Assembly (NCBI GenBank): GCA_944326915.1
Contig: CALVFT010000006.1
Coordinates: forward strand, 17,464 to 81,463
Direction of reading: 5' to 3'
DNA: 64,000 bases
Source of the DNA: Candidatus Gastranaerophilales bacterium
GTDB taxonomy: Bacteria > Cyanobacteriota > Vampirovibrionia > Gastranaerophilales > Gastranaerophilaceae
Shown: one piece after another, positions 8,117-16,429 of the stretch
How the letters are laid out: each line of letters starts with the position of its first letter
Numbering within the stretch: position 1 is the stretch's first letter
Translations under genes and position numbers: made by a program
The notes under the pieces: model-generated
Told to the model about the DNA's origin: nothing
The model's database searches: none
What the model saw: the letters and a program-made list of their open reading frames with translations, nothing else

Positions 8117-8635
8117 TGTATCTATGACTGATAAAAATACTCTTGAGCTGAGTGATCGACTTATACTTCGACAAAAAACGCCGTTAGCTTCTTCTTTGTT
8201 TGCTTCTTTTAAGAATTGTTCGATGTCAATGGAATCGCTCGCGCTTAGGTTTATTTGTTGGACGGTTTCGCGTTTTTTGAATTTTTTTCTTACACCTTCA
8301 ATTTCTCCGTAATCAAGAAAAATTCCACCGCATTGATAGCAAGTATCAATTTCAATGCCAAATGCAAAAGTTTTTGTCATTGGTATTTTGCATATTGGAC
8401 AAACTCTTGTTTGTTTTGTATCAACAGGCATGAAATTTTTATTTGCCAGTACGGATTTAATTTCTTCGAGGTTTTCATTTTCTCCTGAAAATTCTTGTAT
8501 TTCTTTATTGTCCAAATAAATTCCACCACATCCGTTTACACAGATGTCCAAATTAATTCCTTTTTCCGGAATGAATACTTTTTGCATTTCTGTGCCACAA
8601 GCAGGACAGATAATTTGTTTTATTGTATCTCCCAT
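8087..8635 (-). CDS. Protein with two TFIIB-type zinc ribbons
   Basis: The protein carries two zf-TFIIB-like modules. The first has CPACGTEM and CVNGCGGIYLDNKE, and the second has CPICKIPM and CYQCGGIFLDYGE. Such proteins bind zinc, but their role is generally unknown. An AAGGAG site nine bases upstream marks ATG 8635 as the start; the longer frame to 8665 would place that site inside the gene. The last 35 or so residues are rich in Ser, Arg and Phe and partly antisense to the phosphohexomutase gene. They look unlike the rest and may be a read-through extension caused by loss of an earlier stop or by a frameshift. Confidence 0.75.
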   Translation of the reverse strand: MGDTIKQIICPACGTEMQKVFIPEKGINLDICVNGCGGIYLDNKEIQEFSGENENLEEIKSVLANKNFMPVDTKQTRVCPICKIPMTKTFAFGIEIDTCYQCGGIFLDYGEIEGVRKKFKKRETVQQINLSASDSIDIEQFLKEANKEEANGVFCRSISRSLSSRVFLSVIDTLCHRFYKFY

Positions 8636-8687
8636 TAAAAAGCTCCTTTTTATAAATTTTAGCATTTGGTCTAATTACTGTCAATAA

Positions 8688-8717
8688 AAAAAACCTCCTT
8701 TTATAAGGAGGTTTTTT
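8688..8717 (-). terminator. Terminator of the M48-like gene
   Basis: A perfect 13-bp stem (AAAAAACCTCCTT / AAGGAGGTTTTTT) with a 4-nt loop lies just after the stop at 8733. T-runs on both strands could let it work in either direction. Confidence 0.85.
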
Positions 8718-8732
8718 ATTATGATTTTTTTG

Positions 8733-9566
8733 CTACTTAGTTTCAGAACTTTCAGATAAGTTTTTCAAAATTGTGTAAGAAGCATCCCATCCTGTCATTC
8801 CACCTGTAACTTTGTATTTTGCGATTTGTTTAGCTCTTTCTTTTTTTAGTTTAGCTTGTTCTTTTTCAAAGCTTGCTAATTTTTTCTTGTCTGAATTCCT
8901 TTCGTCAATTGTCGGTTGTATGTAAGCCAAGAAGTTTCTGTATTCTTGGCAAGCATAACCGGCTTTTACTTTTGACGGATAATTGTAAGCTAAATAATCG
9001 TATATATACATTGCTCTTTTGAAATTGTTTGGTTGCCCTTTTAGTACATCCATTGTACTTCCAGGAGTTTTGTATAGTACAACAATCATTGCAAGAGGAT
9101 TGTAGTTTGCTTGTACCATCAAATCAACGCCTGTAATATCTGCAGCCATAAGATCTTTTTCTGACATATTGTTCATTGCAAGCTCATTTGCAATTAATGC
9201 TGTGTTCTCCAAGCTTGTATTTAAAAAACTGTTTGCAAGTGATGTTGTTACATTAGATACAATTTTTTTCTTTGATGCATTTGAGTTTATTACAGCTCCT
9301 ATTTCTTGAGAAATTACTGCTGCAACTTCATTGTCATTCCCTGCATATTTTAAGCTTGTTGTAGGAATATATACAACCAAATTTGTATTAGATGTCGTAT
9401 TTTGTACGCTCGTTTCTGTTACTTCAAATTTTGTTGTAGATGGTAAACCATTTTTGCTTAAAACTTGAGCACCTACTGTAGGTACTCTATCTTTTGCATT
9501 GTAAGCTGCAAAGCTTGGCATCGAAATCATTAATGATGCCACAAAAAGTAGTAAAATCTTTTTCAT
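8733..9566 (-). CDS. Secreted M48-like protein lacking zinc ligands (pseudoprotease)
   Basis: A clear signal peptide (MKKILLLFVASLMISMPSFA) sends it to the periplasm or surface. The middle matches the layout of secreted M48 metalloproteases: NEVAAVISQEIGAVIN occupies the place of the AAVLAHEIGHVVN helix, and ADITGVDLMVQANYNPLAM the place of the EADRLGLDLMARAGYDP segment. The two zinc His residues are Q87 and A91, and the third ligand Glu is Ala (about 141), so it should not bind zinc or cut peptides; only Glu88 remains. The C-terminal 60 residues are charged and helical. It may act as a chaperone-like or scaffold relative. It lies 15 bases after a glycosyltransferase gene on the same strand. 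Confidence 0.65.
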   Translation of the reverse strand: MKKILLLFVASLMISMPSFAAYNAKDRVPTVGAQVLSKNGLPSTTKFEVTETSVQNTTSNTNLVVYIPTTSLKYAGNDNEVAAVISQEIGAVINSNASKKKIVSNVTTSLANSFLNTSLENTALIANELAMNNMSEKDLMAADITGVDLMVQANYNPLAMIVVLYKTPGSTMDVLKGQPNNFKRAMYIYDYLAYNYPSKVKAGYACQEYRNFLAYIQPTIDERNSDKKKLASFEKEQAKLKKERAKQIAKYKVTGGMTGWDASYTILKNLSESSETK

Positions 9567-9581
9567 TTCAAACTCCTTTTC

Positions 9582-10268
9582 TTAGTCACTAAATCTAAAT
9601 CTAATTAGTGCTATTACTGCATGAATACCGTCTTTCCAAGTAATTTTTTTCCCTTCTGCAAATTCTCTGCCATAGTATGAAATAGGTACTTCGTATAATC
9701 TTGCACCGCGTTTGAGAACTTTTGCAGTAATTTCAGGTTCAAAATCGAATCTGTTTGATTTAATTTCAATACCTTTGATAAAATCTGACTTAAATGCTTT
9801 ATAGCAAGTTTCCATATCGGTTAATGTTGCACCGTATAGAATATTTGTCAACAATGATAAAAATTTATTGCCTAATAAATGGTGGAACATAAATGAACGA
9901 GAAGGTTTTCCTCCAGAAAGTCTTGATCCGTAACATACATCAGCTTTACCTTCAACTATCAGTTTGATTAGCGGTTCATAATCTACAGGATCATACTCTA
10001 AATCTGCATCTTGAATTACTACAATATCACCTGTAGCTTCTTTGAATCCTGTTCTTAGTGCTGCTCCTTTGCCTTGGTTATAATCATGATAAAGTACTTT
10101 GTAAGGGAATTTTGAATATAATTCTCTAGTTCCGTCTGTTGAATAGTCATCGATTAAAATAATCTCCTTTTCAAGACCATAGAAATTTGCATTTTCTACT
10201 TTTTTTAGTATCTCTTCTAAAGTATTTACCTCATTGTATACAGGAATTAAAATTGTTACTTTTTGCAT
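9582..10268 (-). CDS. Family 2 glycosyltransferase (dolichol-phosphate mannosyltransferase-like)
   Basis: A GT-A fold enzyme that transfers a sugar from an activated donor, probably to a polyprenyl phosphate. Motifs are LIPVYNEV at the N-terminus, IDDYSTDGT, the metal-binding DADLEYDP, and a later DMETCYKAF segment. There is no C-terminal membrane domain; its 228 residues match the short soluble DPM1-like form, which works at the inner membrane surface. A GGGAG site lies upstream of the ATG. It is followed after 15 bases by the M48-like gene, with which it is probably cotranscribed. Confidence 0.85.
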   Translation of the reverse strand: MQKVTILIPVYNEVNTLEEILKKVENANFYGLEKEIILIDDYSTDGTRELYSKFPYKVLYHDYNQGKGAALRTGFKEATGDIVVIQDADLEYDPVDYEPLIKLIVEGKADVCYGSRLSGGKPSRSFMFHHLLGNKFLSLLTNILYGATLTDMETCYKAFKSDFIKGIEIKSNRFDFEPEITAKVLKRGARLYEVPISYYGREFAEGKKITWKDGIHAVIALIRFRFSD

Positions 10269-10384
10269 TTTATATAAGCTCCCTTAAAAAAACTTTAACT
10301 ACATTATTTGGACTTTGTCATATTAATAAAAATATTGTACAATAAAAACATATAGTTGTAAAATGTTAGTATAATGGTTAGACA

Positions 10385-12130
10385 ATGGAAAATTTAGAAA
10401 AGAACAGTATGGAAAAGGTTAATGAAGGAAAAGAGATTTTAAGAACTTGTCTTGCAAAGTTAGCGGACAATGATTTGGCTGGGGCAAAAGAGTTGTTAGT
10501 TCAAGCCCAGAACTTGTTTAAGGATTTAGCAGCTGATAATTATTTATCTGTTTGTTTTAGCCTTTTAGGACTTATTGAATACCTAACTGATAAGGCGAAT
10601 TATCAGAAAGCTTTGGATTTTGTAAAAGATGCAGAGTATTTAGCTAATTATTCTAACTCTGCTACTGCAAAATTATTTTATGAATATGTTCTAGGAACGA
10701 TAAATTTTGGCGAGCACTGCAATGATGTAGCTCTTATACATTTTGAAAACGCAAAAAATACAGCGGTTGCAAATGGTGATGAGTTTGCTGTTATTGGGTA
10801 TGTTTTGACACGATTGAAGCAGGTAAAAGAGGGAATAGAATTTTCTATACCTGTAAAAAGTGATCCGTTAGTTTCTCTAGTCAAAATCGGTCGTTCAATT
10901 ACTGCTCAGACTGATATCAATGTCCTTTTAAAGGTTATTGCAGAAGAAACTAAAATCGCGATACAGGCTGATAGGTGTACGGTTTTTCTTTTAGATAAAC
11001 AAAAAAATGAGCTTTGGTCTAAAGTTGCGTTGGGTATGGATAATGAGGAAATAAGATTTCCAGCAGATAAGGGACTTGCAGGTTATGTTGTAAAAACTGG
11101 TGAGTCAATAAATATTCCTGATGCGTATAATGATAGTCGATTTAACCCTGATGTTGACTCAAAAACCGGCTATAAAACAAAGACAATTTTATGTATGCCG
11201 ATAAAAAATAATAATCAGGAGATTATCGGAGCTTTTCAAGTTTTGAATAAGTTAAATGGTGTCTTCACAAAAGTTGATGAAGATTTGCTTGTTGCGATTG
11301 GAGGAAGTGCAAGTATTGCAATTGAAAACGCACAACTATTTGAACAGCAAAAGGAACTTTATAAAGAGCAAAAGGCTTTATTTGAAAGCTTTATTGATAC
11401 ACTTGCTACATCAATTGATGCGAGAGATAAAATTACAGCAGGTCATTCAAGTCGGGTTAAACTATATTCTATGTTGATTGTTGACGAGCTTGGCTGCGAT
11501 GAAAAGTTTAAGGAAATTATTGCCAAGGCAGCGACTTTGCATGATATAGGCAAAATTGGTATCAGGGATTCTGTCTTGCAAAAAGAAGGTAAATTAACAC
11601 CTGAAGAATATAGTCATATTCAAGAACACGTAAAAATTACGCATAATATTCTTGAAAAAATTTATATGTCTGAAGATTTTAAAATGATTACTGAAATTGC
11701 TTGTTCTCATCACGAAAAATACGATGGAACCGGGTATTACAGACAATTAAAAGGCGAAGATATTCCATATGGCGGAAGAATTCTTGCTGTATCTGATGTG
11801 TTTGATGCTATTACTTCAAGACGTCATTATCGTGACAAGATGCCGATAGCTAATGTTATTAATATCTTAATAAAAGATTCAGGTACTCATTTTGACAAAA
11901 ATATAGTAGATGCATTTTTGAGAATTAGTGCTGATAAAATTGTAAGAGTATTTTTAACAGAAAATCACCACTCATTTAAACAAGAAGATGCAGAGCTATT
12001 GAGTCATTACAATTTACGTGATATATTTAACTTTATAAATGATGAAAATGTAACAGATGAACAAAAAAATATTGTAAATTTGTTTAATTTTTATTATTCA
12101 GGGAATGTAGTAAATAGTGAGGGTGTTTAA
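10385..12130 (+). CDS. TPR-GAF-HD-GYP signalling protein (probable c-di-GMP phosphodiesterase)
   Basis: The N-terminal 150 residues are helical and TPR-like. A GAF domain follows (about 175-320, with CTVFLLD and DKGLAGYVV), then a short coil and an HD-GYP domain (335-500). The HD-GYP metal ligands are visible: H354, H386-D387, H415, H442-H443 and D471. The name motif reads HHEKYDGTGYY (442-452), with Tyr in place of the usual Pro. It should degrade cyclic di-GMP in response to a GAF ligand. ATG 10385 has no ribosome site and lies only 10 bases after a TATAAT. ATG 10409 is an alternative start. Its end overlaps the start region of the next gene. Confidence 0.85.
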   Translation: MENLEKNSMEKVNEGKEILRTCLAKLADNDLAGAKELLVQAQNLFKDLAADNYLSVCFSLLGLIEYLTDKANYQKALDFVKDAEYLANYSNSATAKLFYEYVLGTINFGEHCNDVALIHFENAKNTAVANGDEFAVIGYVLTRLKQVKEGIEFSIPVKSDPLVSLVKIGRSITAQTDINVLLKVIAEETKIAIQADRCTVFLLDKQKNELWSKVALGMDNEEIRFPADKGLAGYVVKTGESINIPDAYNDSRFNPDVDSKTGYKTKTILCMPIKNNNQEIIGAFQVLNKLNGVFTKVDEDLLVAIGGSASIAIENAQLFEQQKELYKEQKALFESFIDTLATSIDARDKITAGHSSRVKLYSMLIVDELGCDEKFKEIIAKAATLHDIGKIGIRDSVLQKEGKLTPEEYSHIQEHVKITHNILEKIYMSEDFKMITEIACSHHEKYDGTGYYRQLKGEDIPYGGRILAVSDVFDAITSRRHYRDKMPIANVINILIKDSGTHFDKNIVDAFLRISADKIVRVFLTENHHSFKQEDAELLSHYNLRDIFNFINDENVTDEQKNIVNLFNFYYSGNVVNSEGV

Positions 12131-12137
12131 TAGGTTA

Positions 12138-13679
12138 ATGCGTATAAATAAAAAACTACTTATAGCTTTTATATCTTATATTGCGATTACTGGGCCTGTT
12201 TTTGCAGAAGGTTTGTATGATTACATTCCAACAGCAAGTCCTTTTGGGTTTCAACAAATGGTAACTGCTTCTGCGATGCCTTTAAAACGTGCTACATTAA
12301 CACATACAGATATTCGTAATCAATATTCTATTGCATTCAATAGGTTTGTCCAAAGTAATGTTAGGTCAGCTTATATGGATTTTGCAATCTTGATCGAGAG
12401 TATGGCTCCTACTGATTACGGGTATATGCAAATAGCACAAAGAATGGCTGATATTGGGTTGTTCAATTTATCAGAAATGGCAATTTCGAAAATTTCTGAT
12501 AAGGATATTTCTTCTTTGGTCGTAGACGATACGAAGAGATTTTATTTCCCTGCTAAAAAATTGCAGAGAGATGATGAATTGTATTTAGGAGAAGTTTTCT
12601 CAAACATTGTATACAATGACCAAAGTAAGGAAGCTACTGCTGAGTTGGTGAAAAATACGAAACTTTTATCCAAATCAGATTATGCGAATTATGTCGCTGC
12701 ATTAGGATATCTAAGGTCAAATGACTTTGAGAATGCTAAAAAATATATTGATGTTGCAATTTCAATGAATGATCAGAATTTAAATTATAAAAAATTAAAA
12801 GCTGATATTCTTGTGCAAACAAAGAAAACTAAAGATGCTTTGAAAATTGCTCAATATATAAAACAACAAAGACTATATTCATTGGATTATGCAAATAAAG
12901 GAAATTCTCTTGAACAGTACATTCTTTATAAATCTCAAAAAAATGAAATAAAGAAAGCTTATCATTTAGGTTACTATTACTACTATGAAAAAGAGTATGG
13001 CAAAGCTATAAGAACACTTCAAGGTGCGATCAGTACAAAAAGAAGTACTAATAAAGACGTCTATGCTTTGCTTGCAAGAGTGTACTATGATAACAATGAT
13101 TTTGAGAAGTCTTATGATACTGCTATGAAAGCAGATCGCTTAGATGGCGGCAATCCAATGGTACTACTTGTTTTGGGAGATCTGAATTATCGCAAAGCAA
13201 ATTATAAAGATGCTTTGAAGTACTATAAAGATGCTGAGTCAAAATCTAAAAATATGTCATTACCATCGATAAGAGTTGCTCAGACTTATGAAAAATTGGA
13301 TAAAGCTAAGAAAGCTATAGAAATTTATGAAAAAGTTTTAAGAACTTATTCAGATGCTTATATCGCATATTATAAAGTAGCTTTGCAAGACAAGAGTAAA
13401 GAGATATTATATCTAAAAAAAGCTGTTGCTATAAATATGAATTTTGCTGATGCTTGGATTGATTTGGGGCGTGTTGAAGTAGAACGTCAAAATTTTAACA
13501 AGGCAAAAAAATATTTAAGTGTTGCAAACTATATTGACGAAAATAATTTTAGATATTATTATTATCAAGGGTTGATTTGTAAAAATCAGGGACAAAAATC
13601 CGAAGCGATTTATAATTTTAAAAAGAGTTTGTCAATTAACCCTGAGTATCAGCCTGCCAAAGAGGAATTAAGCATATGA
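12138..13679 (+). CDS. Secreted tetratricopeptide-repeat protein
   Basis: A signal peptide (MRINKKLLIAFISYIAIT, cut near VFA|EG) precedes about 470 residues, most of them helical hairpins. TPR units are clear from about residue 180 onward, with recurring patterns such as YALLARVYYDNNDFEKSYD and YYYQGLICKNQGQKSEAIY. It is probably a periplasmic or outer-membrane-associated protein-binding scaffold. The frame is also open from GTG 12117, but ATG 12138 gives a normal signal peptide. It follows the HD-GYP gene closely, and its stop overlaps the ATG of the response regulator (ATGA), so all three are likely one operon. Confidence 0.8.
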   Translation: MRINKKLLIAFISYIAITGPVFAEGLYDYIPTASPFGFQQMVTASAMPLKRATLTHTDIRNQYSIAFNRFVQSNVRSAYMDFAILIESMAPTDYGYMQIAQRMADIGLFNLSEMAISKISDKDISSLVVDDTKRFYFPAKKLQRDDELYLGEVFSNIVYNDQSKEATAELVKNTKLLSKSDYANYVAALGYLRSNDFENAKKYIDVAISMNDQNLNYKKLKADILVQTKKTKDALKIAQYIKQQRLYSLDYANKGNSLEQYILYKSQKNEIKKAYHLGYYYYYEKEYGKAIRTLQGAISTKRSTNKDVYALLARVYYDNNDFEKSYDTAMKADRLDGGNPMVLLVLGDLNYRKANYKDALKYYKDAESKSKNMSLPSIRVAQTYEKLDKAKKAIEIYEKVLRTYSDAYIAYYKVALQDKSKEILYLKKAVAINMNFADAWIDLGRVEVERQNFNKAKKYLSVANYIDENNFRYYYYQGLICKNQGQKSEAIYNFKKSLSINPEYQPAKEELSI

Positions 13680-14323
13680 AGATAAATATCCTTATTGTAG
13701 AAGATCATGAATTAACAAGATTTGGTTTAAAAACAACATTCGAAGGTGTTGACTATGTTGACAATATTTTCGAGGCTGATTCAGCTGAGGCTGCTATAGA
13801 TACTTTTAATAATAATCAAATAGATGTGATTATTATGGACTTAGGTCTGCCTAATATGAATGGTATCGAGGCTACAAAACAAATTCGTTCTACAAATAAG
13901 GATGTAAAAGTTATAATATTGACTTCTCATAACGATGAAAAAGAAGTTTTGAATAGTCTTAAAGCTGGAGCAAATGCTTATTGCTCAAAAGAAATTAACC
14001 CTCAAAGATTAATTGAGGTAGTGCGCTCTGTTGCAGATGGAGCAGCTTGGTTTGATCCAAGTATTGCACATATTGTATTGAAAGCAAGTGCTAATTCCCC
14101 AACTTTTGATAATGAAAATAATCGTAAAGATTATGATTTGACAACACGTGAAGCACAAATTTTGAAACTTATGACAGAAGGCTATAGCAATATGGAAATT
14201 GCACAAATCCTTGTTATAAGTATTAATACGACAAAAGCCCATGTAGCTAACATTTTACAAAAATTAGAAGTAGATGATAGATTGCAAGCTGCTTTGAAAG
14301 CCTTAAAAAATAAAATAGTATAA
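13676..14323 (+). CDS. NarL/FixJ-family response regulator
   Basis: A two-domain transcription factor. The receiver domain (1-120) has the acidic pocket VEDH, the phosphorylated Asp55 in IIMDLGLPN, a Thr/Ser switch (ILTSH) and the conserved Lys in CSKE. The C-terminal LuxR-type helix-turn-helix (about 150-210) includes LTTREAQILKLM and SINTTKAHVANIL. No histidine kinase is encoded nearby, so its partner is unknown. It starts by ATGA overlap with the TPR gene and is followed after 15 bases by a second regulator of similar design. Confidence 0.92.
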   Translation: MKINILIVEDHELTRFGLKTTFEGVDYVDNIFEADSAEAAIDTFNNNQIDVIIMDLGLPNMNGIEATKQIRSTNKDVKVIILTSHNDEKEVLNSLKAGANAYCSKEINPQRLIEVVRSVADGAAWFDPSIAHIVLKASANSPTFDNENNRKDYDLTTREAQILKLMTEGYSNMEIAQILVISINTTKAHVANILQKLEVDDRLQAALKALKNKIV

Positions 14324-14338
14324 AAAAGGATACTAAAC

Positions 14339-14968
14339 ATGTCAGGATTGGCAAATATTCTGTTAGTAGACGACAATTCCAAATATTTAAAGGACGCATT
14401 GCCGTTGTACGGGTATGATGTGAAAGTTGTGCATGGCGGTGTTCAAGCATTAGAGGTTTTGACTAATAGTGACAAAGCCTTTGATATGGTAATTGTTGAT
14501 ATTTTATTGCCTGATATTAGCGGGTTTGATTTTATAAAGAAAATAAGAAATATAAATTGCGTGAAGTATATTCCTATTGTCGTGTTGAGTTCAGAAGCAG
14601 ATGAGAAAAAAATAATTTCCGCTCTAAAAATTGGGGCAGATGATTATATTACGAAACCTTTTTTGTTGCCGAATCTCCTTGCAAGGGTAGAAGCAATATT
14701 GCGCCGTGCAAATTGGTCTGTTTCTCAACATAATCAGAAAGTCGTTTCATTTTCTAAAAAAGAACTTTCTGTTGCATTAACATCAAGAGAATTAGAAGTG
14801 TTACAAATGGCTGCAAAAGGGGTAAGTAATAAACATATAGCAGAGAAACTTTTTGTTAAAGAGGTTACTGTAAAGACGCATTTGAATAGTATTTTTAAAA
14901 AGCTTAAAGTTGATAATAGAACTCAGGCAACTCTTAAAGCTTTACAAATGAATTTGATTGAAGACTAA
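14339..14968 (+). CDS. Response regulator with LuxR-type DNA-binding domain
   Basis: A second receiver plus LuxR-HTH protein. The receiver has LLVDDN, phospho-acceptor Asp54 (VIVDILLPD), VVLSSEAD and the conserved Lys in ITKPF; this half looks more like an OmpR/PhoB receiver than a NarL one. The HTH (about 145-205) contains LTSRELEVLQMAAKG and VTVKTHLNSIFKKL. The HTH resembles that of the preceding gene (AHVANILQKLEVDDRLQAALKAL against THLNSIFKKLKVDN), so the two may share DNA sites or form heterodimers. It is the fourth gene of the signalling operon. Confidence 0.9.
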   Translation: MSGLANILLVDDNSKYLKDALPLYGYDVKVVHGGVQALEVLTNSDKAFDMVIVDILLPDISGFDFIKKIRNINCVKYIPIVVLSSEADEKKIISALKIGADDYITKPFLLPNLLARVEAILRRANWSVSQHNQKVVSFSKKELSVALTSRELEVLQMAAKGVSNKHIAEKLFVKEVTVKTHLNSIFKKLKVDNRTQATLKALQMNLIED

Positions 14969-14992
14969 GTTAATTTAAAGGAGAAAAAACTA

Positions 14993-15523
14993 ATGATTGA
15001 TTATACAAAAGAAGAACTTGTAGAAATACTAAGACGTCATCCTGAAAAATTCAATGAATGGAAGGCAGAGCAGGACGAGGTTGATTTATCTGAAGTTGAT
15101 TTTTCAGGTATAAATTTATCTGAAATTGATTTTTCAGAGGTTGATTTAAATTCAAGTTCCTTTGCTGATTGTGCATTGTCTTTTGTTAATTTTACCGGTG
15201 CTGATCTAACATCAGTAGATTTTACTCGAGCAAGAGTTTTGGAATGTGATTTTACAGAGAGTCTTTTGACTGGTGCGGATTGTAGTTATGCAGAAATGAC
15301 ATATTGCAATTTCTCTGATTGTGATATGGCAGGATGCGTACTTTCTGAAACGGATTTGAGTAATTCAGATTTGTCAGCAAGCGAAAATTTGAATTCAAGT
15401 CGCTTTGATGAAGATACAATTTGGCCTGAAGATGATATGTTACCAGAAGATTTTGATGGGGCAAGTCATAGAGATTTGTCTGCACTTCAAGATGAAGATG
15501 ATTCAATGGTGAGTGATTATTAA
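14993..15523 (+). CDS. Pentapeptide-repeat protein
   Basis: After a charged helix (YTKEELVEILRRHPEKFNEW), residues 25-130 form imperfect A(D/N)LxX pentapeptide repeats such as VDLSEVDFSGINLSEIDFSE, which build a four-sided right-handed beta helix. The C-terminal 45 residues are strongly acidic. The cellular target is unknown; such proteins include DNA mimics and binding scaffolds. A GGAG site precedes the ATG. It lies 24 bases after the second response regulator and before a strong terminator, so it is the likely last gene of the signalling operon. Confidence 0.85.
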   Translation: MIDYTKEELVEILRRHPEKFNEWKAEQDEVDLSEVDFSGINLSEIDFSEVDLNSSSFADCALSFVNFTGADLTSVDFTRARVLECDFTESLLTGADCSYAEMTYCNFSDCDMAGCVLSETDLSNSDLSASENLNSSRFDEDTIWPEDDMLPEDFDGASHRDLSALQDEDDSMVSDY

Positions 15524-15536
15524 TTTTTGTTTTTAT

Positions 15537-15578
15537 AAAAAAAGAGGTGTGATTTTTCTAGATCATACCTCTTTTTTA
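15537..15578 (+). terminator. Terminator of the signalling operon
   Basis: A 16-bp stem with one G-T pair (AAAAAAGAGGTGTGAT / ATCATACCTCTTTTTT) and a 9-nt loop lies directly after the pentapeptide-repeat gene. Confidence 0.85.
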
Positions 15579-15603
15579 GTGCTTAAGTAAATTATAATAA
15601 TTC

Positions 15604-15631
15604 TTGACTAAGCCTTTTCAGCACGTACAAT
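15604..15631 (+). promoter_or_regulatory. Sigma-70 promoter of the Fe-S scaffold/GGGtGRT pair
   Basis: TTGACT (15604-15609) and TACAAT (15626-15631) are separated by 16 bases, about 35 bases before the start of the NifU-like gene. Each hexamer differs from consensus by one base. Confidence 0.6.
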
Positions 15632-15665
15632 AAATGTTGTATATAACCTGAAGGGAGTAGAAAAG

Positions 15666-16370
15666 ATGATGGATCGTATACAAATTACACATGAAGTAGA
15701 ACAAATGTGCTGCGTTAAACGCGGTGTTAAAGGTGAACCTGCTCCAATTCCTCAAGAAGGTGATTGGACAAAGGTTAAAGAAATTAAAGACATTTCTGGT
15801 CTTACTCACGGTTGTGGTTGCTGTGCACCTCAACAAGGTACTTGTAAATTAACTCTTAACGTTAAAGACGGTATCATTCAAGAAGCTTTAGTAGAAACAT
15901 TAGGTTGCTCAGGTATGACTCACTCTGCAGCTATGGCTGGTGAAATCCTTCCTGGAAAAACTTTGTTAGAAGCTTTAAATACTGACTTGGTTTGTGATGC
16001 TATCAACGTTGCTATGAGAGAATTATTCTTACAAATCGTTTATGGTAGAACTCAAACAGCTTTCTCTGACAATGGTCTTCCTGTTGGAGCTGGTCTTGAA
16101 GACTTAGGAAAAGGTCTTCGTTCTCAAGTTGGTACTATTTTCTCTACAAAACAAAAAGGACCTAGATACCTTGAAGTTGCAGAAGGATATGTACTTGAAC
16201 TTGGTTTAGATAAAAATAACGAAGTTATTGGTTATAAATTCGTTAACATGGGTAAATTTATGGAAGCCGTTAAAAAAGGTGTTGATCCAAAAGAAGCTTT
16301 GGAAAAATTCACTGGTACTTACGGAAGATTTGCTGATGCTGTTAAGACTATCGATCCAAGAGTTGAATAG
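15666..16370 (+). CDS. NifU-like iron-sulfur cluster scaffold protein
   Basis: The segment VETLGCSGMTHSAAMAGEIL, followed by PGKTLLEAL, matches the core of the NifU/IscU N-terminal fold. Candidate cluster ligands are Cys81 and Cys110, plus an extra N-terminal group (CC at 15-16 and GCGCCAPQQGTC at 49-60) not found in standard IscU. The C-terminal 80 residues are specific to this subfamily. Such proteins are commonly named iron-sulfur scaffold-like and sit next to a GGGtGRT gene, as here; their actual substrate is not established. AGGGAG precedes tandem ATG codons. Codon use is strongly biased, suggesting high expression. Confidence 0.8.
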   Translation: MMDRIQITHEVEQMCCVKRGVKGEPAPIPQEGDWTKVKEIKDISGLTHGCGCCAPQQGTCKLTLNVKDGIIQEALVETLGCSGMTHSAAMAGEILPGKTLLEALNTDLVCDAINVAMRELFLQIVYGRTQTAFSDNGLPVGAGLEDLGKGLRSQVGTIFSTKQKGPRYLEVAEGYVLELGLDKNNEVIGYKFVNMGKFMEAVKKGVDPKEALEKFTGTYGRFADAVKTIDPRVE

Positions 16371-16429
16371 TTTCCGTAGTTTAGGCTTTTGCCTTAATAT
16401 TTAGTAAGTAAAATTAAGAGGAAAATAAA

